From the NCBI GenBank assembly GCA_963995505.1, contig OZ023199.1, forward strand, positions 4,521,906 through 4,585,905: 64,000 nucleotides of DNA, in the 5' to 3' direction. The position numbers and the translations under genes are program-made. Positions 24,601-38,400 of this stretch are shown here, piece by piece. Under the pieces are notes generated by a model, which saw nothing but the letters and a program-made list of their open reading frames with translations, was not told the origin of the DNA and did not search any database. Position 1 is the stretch's first letter. Every line of letters begins with the position of its first letter. The stretch is from Hypericum androsaemum (taxonomy: Eukaryota; Streptophyta; Magnoliopsida; Malpighiales; Hypericaceae).

Positions 24601-27600
24601 AGCAGCTGCTAAATGCTTGGCTGCATTGATTGTTTCTCGTCCAGAGCTATTGACAAAGTTGTATGAGGAGGTGTCTACCTTGTCATTTAACATGTTATTG
24701 GATTTGCTTACATACTCTTTATTGAAAAGAATTGCGTTTTTGGCATTTTCCATTTCTGCTAATCTCAGGGCCATCATTTAACTTAACAATTTAAAAGATC
24801 TCAGTAGCACTTTTTTAATATCAAATTTGCAGTTCTGTGGTTTGATATTTTAAGGTTTAATGGATTTGTTATTCCATGCTGAACTAGTGTCAGACTGTTG
24901 TTTAGATTAAGTACAATGTTTAAGTTATTGTTCTTTTTGCAGGCATGCCCGAAGTTAATTGATAGATTTAAAGAAAGGGAAGAAAATGTGAAGGTATGCA
25001 CTAATTATTTAACTTTATTTGCGTGCTGCTATTATTTTTCTAATTGGTATTGTAATGTGTAGATGGACGTGTTCAATACATTCATTGAGCTTCTGCGCCA
25101 AACTGGAAATGTTACAAAAGGACAGACAGATATGAATGAGTTGAGGCAAGTTTTTGCGCTTTGTTAAGGAGATGCTTATTACTGAACACCTCTCTGAAGA
25201 TTTAGGCTATTCTTGCGTGTATTGTTTGTTTTACCTCATAGCCTCCATCTGTTGCCTCGCGCTCCTCCCTCCCTACCTCAAGCTCACAAATTGCCTCAAC
25301 GAGTACTTCCATCTCCCTCGTACTTCCACCATAAGGCTCCTTTCTCATCGTCGTCATCCATCCTCCCTCGTCCGCCCCAAATTTGGCCGCCACCACTTTT
25401 CTCCAAATGATTTTCTTTCATCCAAATGTTCATAACCATTTGTCCAACGAAGTTCCATTGAAGAGCAAGAATGACTTCAATTAGAAACTTCCACGATGCA
25501 AGGGTTTCTTCACTACCATTCAACTCGCTAGGAGAAATGTAAAGTTGTTATCTACATCATCCTATAAGAAAGTGTTTTTATCCTGTCTAATTTCTTTGCC
25601 ACCAATGTTGGCATGTGTAGAAGCAATATGAAATATGCTGGTCGTTTATAGCTCATTTTGCAATCAGACCAACTTCTCAAATTTATTTTCAAGAGCTCAT
25701 TTTCCAATCTTCCATAAAGCATGCTGGGCTATATAAAATTTGTTGCACAATTAAATTTTGCTTCACATTATGTGCAGTCCAAGATGGCTGTTGAAGCTAG
25801 AGGTGCCAAAGATTGTTAAATCAATCAACAGGCAACTTCGCGAGAAATCTGTCAAGACAAAAGTAAGGAATGCTGATTTCCTCTATTGTTGATTGTGAAG
25901 ATAGAACTATATTTGTGACCTCCAAAGTAAACATCATGCAGGTTGGCGCATTTTCCGTTCTTAAAGAACTTGTGGTTGTCTTGCCAGATTGCCTTGCTGA
26001 GCACATAGGATCACTCATTCCAGGAATTTGGAAGGCTTTAAATGTTAGTCTTCTCCTTCTACTTAAGAGTGTCACACAGAATGTATCCTGGCTTTATTTT
26101 ACTTGCATTGTGTTATTTTCGTGCCTGATTTATTTTTATTATCTCATTCAGGAGAAATCTTCAACGTCAAATCTAAAAATTGAAGCTCTTATATTTACAA
26201 GACTTGTGCTGGCTTCACATGCACCCCCTGTTTTTCACCCATATGTCAAGGTAATAGTAGCTATTGCGCTCTTATAGCCTTGTGTTACGGAAGATCACTG
26301 AAATCAGAATTTCACTCTGTAATTTGGCAGTTCGTTTCATTATTTACGAGTAGCGGGTGTATTATCGAACTCGAGTGGAGGAACTTACTTACTGCTTATG
26401 CAGGCTCTTTCTGATCCAGTATTATCAGCTGTTGGTGAGCGCTATTACAAGGTTACGGCTGAAGCATTGAGAGTATGTGGGGAACTTGTTAGGGTAGTGC
26501 GCCCAGATATTCAGGTAAGTGATGCAATTCACATTGTTCAAGGTAGTGCCCAGCTATGTACTAATTTAGATTGCTTGTATGATAACCTGTAGGGTGCTGG
26601 TTTTGACTTCAAACCTTATGTTCGTCCAATATACAAAGCTATAATGTCACGCCTGACAAACCAAGATCAAGACCAAGTGAGTAGAGTTACTGTGCCTTTT
26701 CTTCTTTACAAACCGCTACGTAGTTATATTCTTAAGAATCTGTACCTCTGCACAATCGTTTTGTCTCTTCGTGTTTAGTTGTTGACCTCAGATTCTTCTA
26801 CTTGACCAGGAGGTGAAGGAGTGTGCTATTTCTTGCATGGGACTTGTTATTTCAACATTTGGTGACAGCCTTGGGGCCGATTTACCAGCATGTCTTCCTG
26901 TACTCGTTGACAGGATGGGGAATGAGATTACTAGACTAACAGCTGTGAAGGTAGGTCATCCTGAAAGTGTTTCTGTTCTTGGTAAATCTTATATTGTGTA
27001 GTTTTTTGTCTTCTATATTCCTTGTAGAATTACATGTTAATGATGTTGCATCTAACTTGCTGCTTTTCTCTCAACATTGGTTTATAACTAAGTCTCTTCA
27101 TCTTCTGGAATCAGGCATTTGCTGTTATTGCAAATTCTCCTCTTCAGATTGATCTGACGTGTGTATTGGAGCATGTAATTACAGAGTTGACTGCATTCCT
27201 GAGAAAGGTGCTGACACTTGCTTGATGTATGAATAAATACTTTTTGGTGAATGAAGGATTCATTTAAAATGTGTTTGTGATATTTTTTTGATGGATAGGC
27301 TAATCGGGCTTTGAGGCAGGCAACCCTGGGTACTCTTAACTCTCTCGTCAGAGCTTATGGTGATCAAATTGCTTCATCTTCTTATGAAGTTATTATAGCA
27401 GAATTATCAGCCTTAATAAGGTCCCCTCTACCCTCTGGCTACTTTTAGTGGCTTTTTTATTGGCCAGAAAACATTTTTGCATTCTGATAGTTTGGGCTTT
27501 TATTTTTTCTCTATCACAGTGATTCTGACTTGCACATGAGTGCTCTTGCTCTTGAATTATGCTGCACCCTGATGTCTGACCGGAGGTCAAGTCCAAATGT

Positions 27601-30600
27601 TGGTTTAGCTGTTCGAAACAAAGTTCTGCCCCAGGCGCTAATATTAATTAAAAGTGCATTACTACAGGGACATGCACTTATGGTAGTTTCTCTACTTCAT
27701 CTTTGTTATGTCTCTGTCTAATTTTACTATTGGCTTTTAATTAATTGCGTGATTGATCTTGCAGGCTTTACAAAATTTCTTTTCTGCCTTGGTCCGGTCA
27801 GCAAATACCAGTTTTGATGCTTTGCTGGACTCACTTCTTTCAAGTGCAAAACCATCTCCTGGTGGAGTTGCAAAACAGGCGTTGCATTCCATAGCCCAAT
27901 GCGTGGCTGTTCTCTGCCTAGCTGCTGGTGATCAGAAATGTTCATCCACAGTGGCCATGCTCATGGAGATTCTAAAAGACGAAAGCACTACCAACTCTGT
28001 GAGTTCTTTGAACTCGGTACCTTTTTACTTTTATAACCTTAGGTTATCACTTGTGCATTTTAGTCTAGCGTTGTCTTTGTAATTGTAGCTCTTTTATATT
28101 TACTTGCTTTGGCTTCTAAGACTTCTTTCTTTGTACAGGCCAAGCAGCACTTAGCCTTGCTATGCCTTGGGGAAATAGGCAGGCGAAAAGACTTGAGCTC
28201 TCATGCACACATAGAGACTATCATTATTGAATCTTTTCAATCTCCTTTCATAGAAATAAAATCTGCAGCTTCATATGCTCTTGGCAATATTGCTGTTGGT
28301 AATCTGCCCAAGTATTTACCGTTCATCTTGGACCAGATAGATAATCAGCAGAAGAAACAATATTTGCTTCTTCATTCTCTGAAAGAGGTGAGCTTTTATT
28401 ATTATGAGCATTTTTAAGGCTGGGGCAACTGGATCGGTTGGTTTGATAGACGAGCCGTATGCTCTCATGTATTGCAGGTTATAGTGAGGCGATCAGTAGA
28501 AAAAGCAGAGTTCCAGGACTCCAGTGTTGAGACGATTCTTAGATTATTGTTTAATCACTGTGAGAGTGAAGAAGAGGGCGTGCGGAATGTTGTTGCCGAG
28601 TGCTTGGGTAAAATTGCACTCATCGAACCTACGAAGCTTGTTCCAGCTCTAAAGGTATTAAACAGTAGAAAAGTCAGGCGGCTCAATTGGAATTAATTTA
28701 GCATATCATTGTAGTTAAGTCAATAATAGCATCTTCAGTAACCTTTACCCTCCTGCAGGTAAGAACAGCTAGTCCAGCTGCGTTTACTAGAGCAACAGTT
28801 GTCATTGCTGTCAAGTACTCGATAGTTGAGAGGCCGGAGAAGATAGATCAGATCATATATCCTGAGATTTCATCATTCCTCATGCTCATTAGAGATAATG
28901 ACAGGGTAAGGAGAAGAACTTCTACGTGGCTTGCCAAATGTTTTGCTCAAATGTCATTTTTTTAAAAGTTTGCTCAATGTTATGTGAGACATGTAATATT
29001 ACCAAAAGAAGAAGCTTTCAGGAACTTGGTTGTTTCCACCACAAAATAACTAATGCTCATTTTCTGATGCATTATGCAGCATGTGAGACGTGCAGCTGTG
29101 TTGGCTCTGAGTACCTTTGCTCATAACAAGCCCAATCTTATTAAGGGACTTCTTCCAGAATTATTACCGCTCCTGTATGATCAGACAGTTGTTAAGGTAA
29201 CTTTCACCATATCTGAAAAATAATGTTTCATATTGCTCAAAGTTACTTAATCCAGCATCTGAAATGTTGTGGCAAACTGCTCGATGTCAGCTATCTTAGC
29301 TTTGCGTAGAATTATATATTATAAATGCATTTTCCAATAGTGGTGAGATTTTGTGGCCCATTTTTGTCTTCATCCAACTGGCTTTTCTTTGGATGCTGGT
29401 CCATCTTCAATTTTACTTTAGAGGCCCATGGCTTTACTTTGAAGCAAGAGTCAGACCTTACCGTTTTAAGTATTCTGGTACCTTAACATTTGAAAGCTGA
29501 ACTCGAAGATGTGAGAAATACAGCATGGTTTGTGGTGCTAAGAAATAAATTAATGAAGAACATCATTGGTGATGTGTTCAAAGGGATTATAATTCTCTTG
29601 TTTGGTAATTTAAAACTATGTCAGTCTAGATATTTGAGTCGTTAATTTCATTCACTAAACTTAGTACTTTGGTACTTGTTGTTCGTTCCCTGTGCAGTCC
29701 AAACCGACCACAAGGTTCTCTATAAAGTTCTGATATTTTGCTTTGCCTTGCTACAGCCAGAATTGATTCGAACTGTTGATCTCGGGCCTTTCAAGCATGT
29801 TGTTGATGATGGACTTGAGCTGAGGAAAGCCGCTTTTGAATGTGTAGATACACTCTTGGACAGCTGTCTTGATCAATTGAACCCTTCATCTTTCATTGTT
29901 CCTTACCTCAAATCCGGTTTGAATGGTACGAGTTTTATATATTAACTTCATTTTTTTCCTTAAACTAGTCTTAATAATGATTGGTAATGTTTCATATTAA
30001 CTTCATATGTTTTTAGCTTCTACACTGCCTGAATTCCTAATTTGACTTGACTGCATATCAGTGATTTACTTTTTAATAGGATTTGTATTAATGGATTTTA
30101 TTTTTCTTTCCTACCTAGCATAATATGTTGTATGAAACTATTTTCTGTAGGTCATGGTTTCCTTTGCTGTTTGTTTCTTTTTTTCTGACAAAGTTCCATT
30201 TTTCGCTATCGTGGGATATGCTAGTTTGATTTTGTGCGGGTCTCAAGTCTAATACAGGCCATCAGGCTGGTAATAGTTATAAATTTTTAAATGTCTTAAG
30301 AATGTAATAAGCACTGGAGAATTGTTAGTCATAAGTTCGAAGGTAGAGCGAATAAAGAAGTTTTGAAGGCAGTGATACTCTCTTGTTGGAAAGTGCATGA
30401 GAGCGTTGTGCGCCCTAACTATGTTCACGCGCACCCTGCATTAGCTGGAGAGCTTTTGTTGTGCACCCATCATGTTACCCTTTATTGTTGAAGATGCAAT
30501 ATCCCTTGTTGCTACCTGTTGACCATTTTATGGATGTTCCAGATCACTATGATGTCAAGATGCCTTGCCATCTCATACTGTCAAAACTGGCCGACAAATG

Positions 30601-31026
30601 TCCATCAGCTGTATTGGCTGGTAAGAAAAAATATTTAGCTTTGAGATTTGCATCTTCAGGTTCTCTTAACACCTCGTCTTCAGTGCTAGATTCATTGGTG
30701 GAGCCTCTCCAAAAAACCATCAATTTTAAGCCTAAGCAAGATGCCGTGAAGCAAGAGGTTGACCGGAATGAAGACATGATTCGAAGCGCTCTTCGAGCAA
30801 TTGCAGCATTGAATCGCATAAGGTTGGCGTCACAATCACCTCGTCATCTGTCTTATCAACTTGGCAGGATTTCTTTCGGTTTAGATTTTTGCTTCTGCAA
30901 CTGCTTACGCCAATCGTTTTATGTTGCAGCGGAGGAGATTGCAGCCATAAATTTAAGAATCTTATGAATGAAATATCAAAAACTCCTACACTCTGGGACA
31001 AATACTGCTCCATAAGGAATGAGTAA
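21668..31026 (+). CDS. CAND1: Cullin-associated NEDD8-dissociated protein 1 (CAND1)
   Basis: Twenty-eight exons: 21668-21703, 21811-21980, 22702-22912, 22994-23159, 23704-23833, 24108-24222, 24310-24467, 24547-24670, 24943-24993, 25063-25145, 25778-25862, 25942-26043, 26152-26250, 26404-26514, 26593-26676, 26810-26950, 27115-27207, 27299-27420, 27520-27682, 27765-27998, 28139-28387, 28478-28654, 28759-28905, 29080-29196, 29757-29925, 30543-30620, 30684-30822, 30930-31026. All phases join into 1216 aa, close to Arabidopsis CAND1. The protein is a HEAT-repeat solenoid that binds un-neddylated cullin-RBX1 and exchanges F-box adaptors. Markers are [13 protein letters not shown] near the start, an acidic insert (about 310-345), [34 protein letters not shown], and a terminal SIRNE. 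Exon 10 ends at a GC donor; donors of exons 12 and 18 (GTTAGT, GTCCCC) are weak. No break is seen. Confidence 0.96.
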
Positions 31027-31640
31027 CTGCCCTGCTGCTCTTGCTGTTTCGAGGTGGTCCAGAGATTTCGTCTCAACAACCCCAGAAGAGGCTGTTTTAA
31101 TACATGAAACAGATGAACCAATTCAGATCCATTAAGGACTTCGCTTTGTGGCTAACGAACGGCAAAGTAAACGACTTACGAGATGGGTTTAACCATCGTA
31201 CATGGAAAAGAATTGTAGCTGCCATTATCGGTATCAATCTCTTCCCTTCCATTGTTTCCTAGCTATCTCATCATGGTTGGAAAATCTATAGGTGGCGCTG
31301 CAAATTTTATTACAATCTTGGATCATACCGACTAAAGTTGTAATTCGCACGGCGCTGCAGTTTGATCGTGATTTTTGTTGTAGATAGATCTTTCCTTTCC
31401 GGTTTGGTTTGGATTTCTTTCCTCGTCTTTATTTCCCCCTTCCTTTAGTATTTTGACACTATCATCGACTGTAGGATCTTAATTGAAGTAGGAGGTTAGG
31501 AAAATAATCTTAGACTTGTACGCCCCAATCATACCAATCCTGCCAACTTCGCTCTTGAGATGGGCCAAGCTCCTCTGTAGCTAAGGCGAGTTTGTGCCCT
31601 ATAACGATTGGGGCAAGAGGAATACAGGTAGGTTCTTGTG
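31027..31640. other. CAND1 3' flank
   Basis: Probable 3' untranslated region and spacer. No coding signal beyond the CAND1 stop. Confidence 0.5.
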
Positions 31641-31960
31641 TTGTTGAGGCAAAGTCGGTGAAGCACCTCTTACGTTGTCATGTTGTCGTCATATTGTTAT
31701 GGACGTGATGGAAGGCGGCACATCAGCGAAATGCTCGGTACCCAATGCTCTCGCGCTTGTGGAGAGGGTCTACGATGTGGTTGGGAAAGCGAGGGTCGTG
31801 CCATTGTCGTCATTTTGTTAAGGCGATGAAAGGTGGCACATCAGCGAAATGCTCGGTACCCAATGCTCTCGTACTACAGCAAAATGCTAGATGCCCAATA
31901 TTCTAGCGCTTGTAGGGCGGGTCAACGATGTTGCCGGTAAGGCAGGGCTGGGGCGAGGCT
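31640..31960. repeat. ~115-bp tandem repeat, two good copies and one partial
   Basis: The phrase GGCACATCAGCGAAATGCTC plus the following CGGTACCCAATGCTCTCG occurs at about 31716 and 31831. A third, worn copy (GCAAAATGCTAGATGCCCAA) starts near 31878 and continues into GCGCTTGTAGGGCGGGTC, matching GCGCTTGTGGAGAGGGTC of the first unit. It is GC-richer than its surroundings and no protein is recognised. Confidence 0.65.
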
Positions 31961-32039
31961 GGATTCGGTACATAATGGTGGATTATGTACTGTGCAAACC
32001 AAAGGAGACAGCAATGGCATATTTGTAAAATAGAATAGA

Positions 32040-32520
32040 AAATCATGAAACCAAAATAATCAGTTGAAGAGCAATAGTCATGTCCTCACTTCCTGAACGA
32101 CATGATCTTTCACAATACGTTGAATAACAACATGCATGTCCTCATTTTTTGAACGACATGATATAGGTTTCAGTGAAGGCATGTTTTATATCACTACGAT
32201 CTATCACAATACGTTGAAGTGCAACACGCATGTCCTCACTTCCTGAACGACATGATATATATTCCATCGAAGGCATGTTTTATTATAGTAAATGGCATGG
32301 TATAGGATTCAGTAAAGACGTGATTTCTTGTAGTAAGTGGCATGGTATACGATTCAGTAAAGGCATGATTTCCTGTAGTAAGTGGCATGATATACGATTC
32401 AGTAAAGGCATGATATACGATTCAGTACAGGCATGGTTTCTTGTCTAAATGGCATGATATAGGAATCATTACAGGCATGATCTCATGTTTTAAATTGCAT
32501 GATATAAAAATCATAAGAAG
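32040..32520. repeat. Two nested minisatellites, ~45-bp unit on the right
   Basis: At 32080-32260 the phrase CTGAACGACATGAT, preceded by CATGTCCTCA, recurs three times. From about 32280 to 32430 a 45-bp unit (GTGGCATGGTATACGATTC, then AGTAAAGGCATGATTTC) repeats about three times, decaying to 32520. As 45 is a multiple of three, the unit reads through as a 15-residue repeat (SKWHGIRFSKGMISC-like), but nothing suggests it is translated. The AAATGGCAT core also occurs in the element at 3386-5203. Confidence 0.65.
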
Positions 32521-32815
32521 GCTTGGTCTCTTGGTCGAGGAAGACGTTGCCCACGTCACCAGTGGAGTCCACCAGACACCGATCTTCTTGGTCGAGGAAG
32601 ACGTCGCCCACATCACTGTTGGAAGCCTAGCGCTACGTGGAGGAACTGCTCCACTACGACCCATCTCCCTTGCCTTCAACCACTCCAGTCGTATCGCTTC
32701 TTCGCTTCTCCTCCTCAAACGACCCTCTTTAACCTTAACCCTAACAGCGGTGGCAGAGACCTGCCTCCACGAAGCAGAGGTGCCGAAAATGGTCACTCCA
32801 AATGAGATAACATGA
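32520..32815. other. GC-rich gene-like patch, unidentified
   Basis: This patch abuts the minisatellite. It holds a 31-bp phrase, starting CTTGGTCGAGGAAGACGT, repeated about 61 bp apart (32528 and 32589). Both strands have an open frame over 120 codons, but I recognise no domain. By analogy with the element at 3386-5203 it could be captured exon sequence. I could not find the inverted ends. Confidence 0.35.
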
Positions 32816-35482
32816 CCTATTCGATTTAGGGACCATCTGTAAAACAAACCTAATCAGATAACATGAAATATCAAAATGGCATAGCCTTTTTACCCAAACG
32901 GCATAACGAAATTATGTAAACACAAAAATATCATAATGAAAATGAGGGAACCAAAACAAAAACAGTACGAAAACTTGTTCACAAATAACATGAACCCTAA
33001 ATCTTGTTTAAACCTGATCGACTAATTAAGAAATTCCTAATAAATAATCCACAAGAAACCATAAAATCAGAAATCTCTAATAAACCCTAAATCCAAACGA
33101 ACCCTACATCTGTAATAAACAATCAAACCTAAAAATAAACTCAGAAAAATGAAGCTCACCTTAAAGAATTTCAGAAACAATTTGGTTGTCATCTCTTTCA
33201 AAAAGAAGCACTTACTCGAAACTAGAAGAACTGTGGAAAATGAGATGGAAGAGCCATAAAACCAAAAGAACCATGGAAAAAAAAGGAAGAGCGTTATAAG
33301 TGATTTTGAATTTCACAGAATAATAGATAACCAGATTCAATGAGAGGAAGTTTTCTCTTTGTCACGAGCCTAGTTTAACACGTGATAATTGTTATTTGAT
33401 TTAGTCCAGTTTGTTATTTTCAATTTCAAATTCCCTACGATAGTGCCATGCATGTTGGGCGTGGACGTAGATTAGGTTGTTGGGGTTGTTACGTGATTGT
33501 AGCCGATTGAGGTGTAATAGGTAGCTGGCAGCTCCTATAAGTAGCACGTAGCTCATTCGTGTCAGTATGTATGAAATAATACAATCATCTCTTTATCCCC
33601 ATCCTATCCTCCTCTTCTTTTCGTTCCCTCTACCTCTCTTTCCCTCCTAAAATTCTGACTCTTCCATCTCAGACCTTGACACTCTTTCCTAAAGAATATG
33701 GCGGAAGAAGCAGAATCGTGGCTAAAAACTAGGATGGTTTCAAATTTTCTCTCACAGAAGAATTTCTCTTTCCTATTTATATTTCTCTTTCGAATTTTGC
33801 ATGAAGCCCAAAACTCGAAAATATCCCTACTGTCTTGTGGTCTGTCAGATTAAATGGCAAATTATGGATGGTTTAGGATTCAATTATGGATGGTACAGAA
33901 GGAATTTCTACCATCTGCACTGAATCCGTTCACGGCTAGGGCAAGGTGAGAAGCGGGGATGAGGGTTGTGGAAAGGCTAAGGATTGTCAAGGCTAAACAA
34001 TTATGTATTGTCTTGAGTAGTTTGTTATGCTTAAATTCATCATTATCCATGAATCAATATTGAATTCTTTATAAAAGATGGATTGTCCAACTTTATAAAA
34101 GAGGTATTAATAGTTGTGTAAATGTGGTACTTATCGAGTTAATGGTGGTATATTATGTCGTGAATGATGGTGCAATATACGAGTAGTGATATAATTGCGA
34201 TGAGTGGCGGCATAAAATTGCGACTACGATTAGTAGTACTAACTAAAAGTTACAAATCATACATCAACATATTATGGACTGACCTGAAAAAATGCACAGA
34301 TTTTAAGGATCATTTGTATTTTGTCCATCTTCTTTAAATCCATATATTCGTCGAGGAGCCCAACCCTGCCTGATTCCCCTACATCCACGCTCTACTTATA
34401 TAAAAAAATTAGGTTGTTTTGAAAAAAAAATTTAAATACCAAAATTATCTCTTTAAATCATGATATTGATAAAATGTCAAAAATGATACTAAAAAACATA
34501 CTTGCAAGTTTCTTATCTAATAGTCCAAAACTTTTTATGTGTAGTCCTTCCTAGTAGTGATTGTTCAGTTCGACTCAGTTCACCCTGAACTGTTAGAACC
34601 AAGACCGAAAAAGTAAGGAAACAAAGATCTGAAATGGATCATTTATTTCTTAGGACCGAATTCGATATGGACTAAAAATTTGGTATGGTCCCAGTCCAGA
34701 CCTATGACCCAAAAAAATATGATGCCGTCCTACTTGGTTGTCCGCATGTGCCTTGAGAAATTTTCAGCAATTAAAAAAAAATTCCAAAAGTTGTCTACTT
34801 ACTCTAATCATAATCTCGTAAATATAAATATACAAAAAATTATTCAAGTGACAAATTCATAAATTCCAAACATAAAATAATTAAACAAGTGACGAGTCAA
34901 TAACTTCGGTCTCCATGGAAATCTAGGAGATTGAGAATTAATTTTCAGGAGTGGCTAATTAGGTGAGCCGTGAGGGCACTAGGATAGAGCATGATTAATT
35001 TGAAAAATTATGGTTCATTCTAAAATTTTGCAGTTCTTTTAAAAAGATCCGAAATTTGATAACTTGTTTTCTTCAAAAATCAGACCCGAACTAAACTAAA
35101 TAGTTTTTGGATTTAGTTCATAACCAAAATATCGGTTTCTTATTGGGATAGTTCTATAATTTTTTCGATTTTTTTCTCACCTCGAGAGCAATCGAAGAGC
35201 ACACGTAGTTGAAGAGCAATTGTATCTTTCCGAAAACCTTTGAAACGTGGAGGATGAAATTGAAATCGTAGGAAAAATAGATGGTCGAAACAAAACTAAA
35301 TCGGGCTTTTGGGTCGGTCGGGCAAGTCCCAGCGGAAATATCCAAATTGGGTCTGAGAAAAAATCTGGCAAACCAAACAAAAGGGGGAAAACCGACGAGC
35401 GAAACCCTAATTTACAAATTCCTCTCGAGTCGGAGAAAAATTCCTTGGCGAAAATTTAGGAGAGAGTGAAGGAAGAAGCATC
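32816..35482. other. AT-rich spacer before SPF30
   Basis: The stretch 32840-32960 still has AAATGGCAT-type phrases, so repeat-derived DNA probably extends to about 33400. The rest is AT-rich with no recognisable exon. The last 100-250 bases before 35483 are the SPF30 promoter and leader, purine-rich (AGGAGAGAGTGAAGGAAGAAG) near the ATG. Confidence 0.45.
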
Positions 35483-38400
35483 ATGCAAGGAGGAGGAGCA
35501 GAAGGAGAAGAGGAAGTGAGCATCGAAGAGCTCGCTTCGAATCTTTCCACTTACAAAGAACAGCTCCAACTGGTAAATTCCCTTTTAGGTTTTTTTTTTC
35601 GGTTTTCGTCAATTAATTAGAGGTTGCATCAATTCAACCTCTTTCTGTTTTAGATACTTGTTGTTAGAGGTTGAATTGATGGTGCTAGTTCCTGGATTGT
35701 TTTGTGTCTCGTGCAATTAGGGTTTTGGTTTCTTTTGTTTAGGGGGCGTCTTGGAGTTTGATTGATTGGATTGAAATTGGAAAGTAAGCAACGTTCGGTT
35801 TGACGGGAGAAAGCTAGGCCATTGTTGGCTCGGATTTTGCCTTTCTATTATCCAAACCGTGACATGTTTGTGGCAAGCGGTTGCTTTTACTGATAATGGA
35901 GAGAGAGTTTACTGTTTGTCATGGTTTCCTTGTGCTTCCGCATCTATTGCGAGCTTGATGTTAACGATGTTGGTTCCGTTGGAGGCAATTGGACTATCCT
36001 GATGGTTAGATTACTGGCCAGAATTGAGATATGGTGACTGTTAAGAAGTTTGGTGATCATAGATGCATATTGCTTTTCATACAGTAGGCAAATAAGTATC
36101 CGATATTCAGTTCGAGGATTTTTCATGTTCACGACCTATCTGATGTTGACTTAGTTCAACCTTATTTTATGCTGTACCTTGGTCTTAATCCATGGGAAAT
36201 GTATCTTAAGAATGTGAATTTCGGCTCCCTCTCTCCCTCAGAATATATGTGCATGTATATTCCATTGTTATTTCTTCTGCTGTTTCTATTTCCCCTATCA
36301 TTTTTTCCTGCAGTTTTCATGATTATTATTTTTTGTATAATTTTATGAGCTGTTGTTGCATTGTATGCTTAGTGACTTCTCATCTGGTTGTTTGCCAGGT
36401 CAGGCAGCAGTTGGCTGTTGATCCATACAACACTGAGTATGCAGACATGGAAAAAGAGCTAAAAGAGGTTATCCTTTGCAATAGCTGTTGTTACTTTTTT
36501 ATCTTCTTTGTTTTCTCTTTTCTTTGAAGAATAGTGACAACTCATGTGACTTCGCCTGTTTATGTTTTCAATTTGCATTGTTGACTCCATTTTTGGCATA
36601 ATTGTGTTTTAACTATCTCTATTTCTCGAGGGATTGCCAAGACAATGGCAGGTGCTGAGTTCTGGTTTCTGGGTAGAGTCTAGTTAAGTCCTGGTTTTCA
36701 ACAGTTTTTATTGTATTTTTTCCTTCTTTCTTTTGAAGGAATCAACATGTTGCTTATGATAGCAATTTAATTAGCTGCTAATGGCTTCCACGGAGATTTG
36801 TTTTCGTTTCAGGGTTGAAAAGGTGAGTGTGTTTCCAATGATGATAGTATAGTATTTAAATCTCCATCATCAGCTTTTCAAAATTTATAATGGAAAATAT
36901 ACTTGGAGAACAATTTAAAAGGTTAGAACCAAAGCAAGTTGTCCATCACCTCTATCTTGGTTCATTTGCAGGTGTCCTTTGTGTCGAGATGGCAAGCCAG
37001 CTTCTCTTCCTCTCCTGATTTAAGATGTTCACTATGAGATTATAAGTTCACATTTTAACAGCATTGGCATTCATGAGTTAAATATTGCTTGTTATGCCCT
37101 CTAAACTTATCCTAACGTTCCAAATACGCAGGTTATTTCTCTGACAGAGGAGCTTCTTGCAACAGCAAAGCAGAACGACATTTCTGTTTCAGGAAGCTTG
37201 TCAGGATCTAGTGCAAACCAAAGTCACCCTCCATTTAATTTAACTCATACGGTATACCTCAAGATTCTTTTTATGTTGCAAGGTTCTAAAGTGTATATTA
37301 TTATGTTTTAATGCAAGCAAGCACATATAAGATTTCGAAATGTCGAAATGAGTTCCATGCTAGTGTTGCCAAGTTGACTTATCTCTTTTTGTCCTAACTT
37401 AGGAATTGCAAACCGTATCAGAGGAGCATCAGTTCTCAGTTGGAGAAAAAGTTCAAGCTGTCTGGAGTGAAGATGGAGAATGGTAATTAACGAGCTTAGA
37501 AATATGATAGCTTTGTTAATTCTGGTTGTCTTTACTTTCTTGCTTCACGTTATCCTTCTTCTTTAATTGATTAGATTTTCAGGTATGAAGCAACCGTTGA
37601 GGCTCTGACACCAATTGGCTATTATGTGTCCTATAATGAATGGGGGAACAAGGAAGAGGTAGTTTTTCGTTTGCGATGTGGCCAAATTTTTATTGCTTTG
37701 TATATTTCATCCAGTGAGGAATTCTGATATGTGTGTATAGTCATTTGCTTCTAATATGTGCGTATATAGTCAGAAAGTTGTTATAACTTTTTTTAACCCT
37801 CATATGTTGTCACTTCAACAATATGATTCTTGCAACAGTTTGGCTGGCAGATTTGTATTTGGTCTCACTCTCAAACTGACAGTAGGTATAACTTGATGTT
37901 GTATGTTATGTCAATTTTAGCTTTGCTGATTTGTGCAATCAAGACCTCATTATGCGACAGTAAAACTTGTTCATTGGCTCGATGGTCTCTCTCTCTCTCC
38001 AGTAATCTGATTGTTGACGTATTTCAGCTATGTAATCTTCAACTTTGAGTTCAGATGTAATTTTCTTTAACTGGGCTTTAAGAATACGAAGTGTTGGTCA
38101 TTGGCTCTTCAATTCAGTTGCATTACTTTGTGAGCTCTCAGCAGGATATATTATGCATCAATAAAAGTTGGATGGAGAATGTTGCTTTTCACTTTTGGTC
38201 TACGGAAATATGAAACGAGTAATATTCAATTGCAAATGATCTTTGATGTTCAGAAAGTAGACTTTTTTTTATTCTTTTATCAATTTCATCCTTCTTGTAA
38301 TTTATTAATGGTTGTTGATTTGAATCCCTTTCTACTTCCATTAATTTAAAGTCGAGGCATCAGTAATTGTTTCTAATCTCAGGTGGATCATGCAAATGTG

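Noticed and set aside
36249..36527. Open frame across SPF30 intron 1 and exon 2
   Set aside because: It reads through intron sequence. Splicing at 36399 and 36467 gives the conserved protein.
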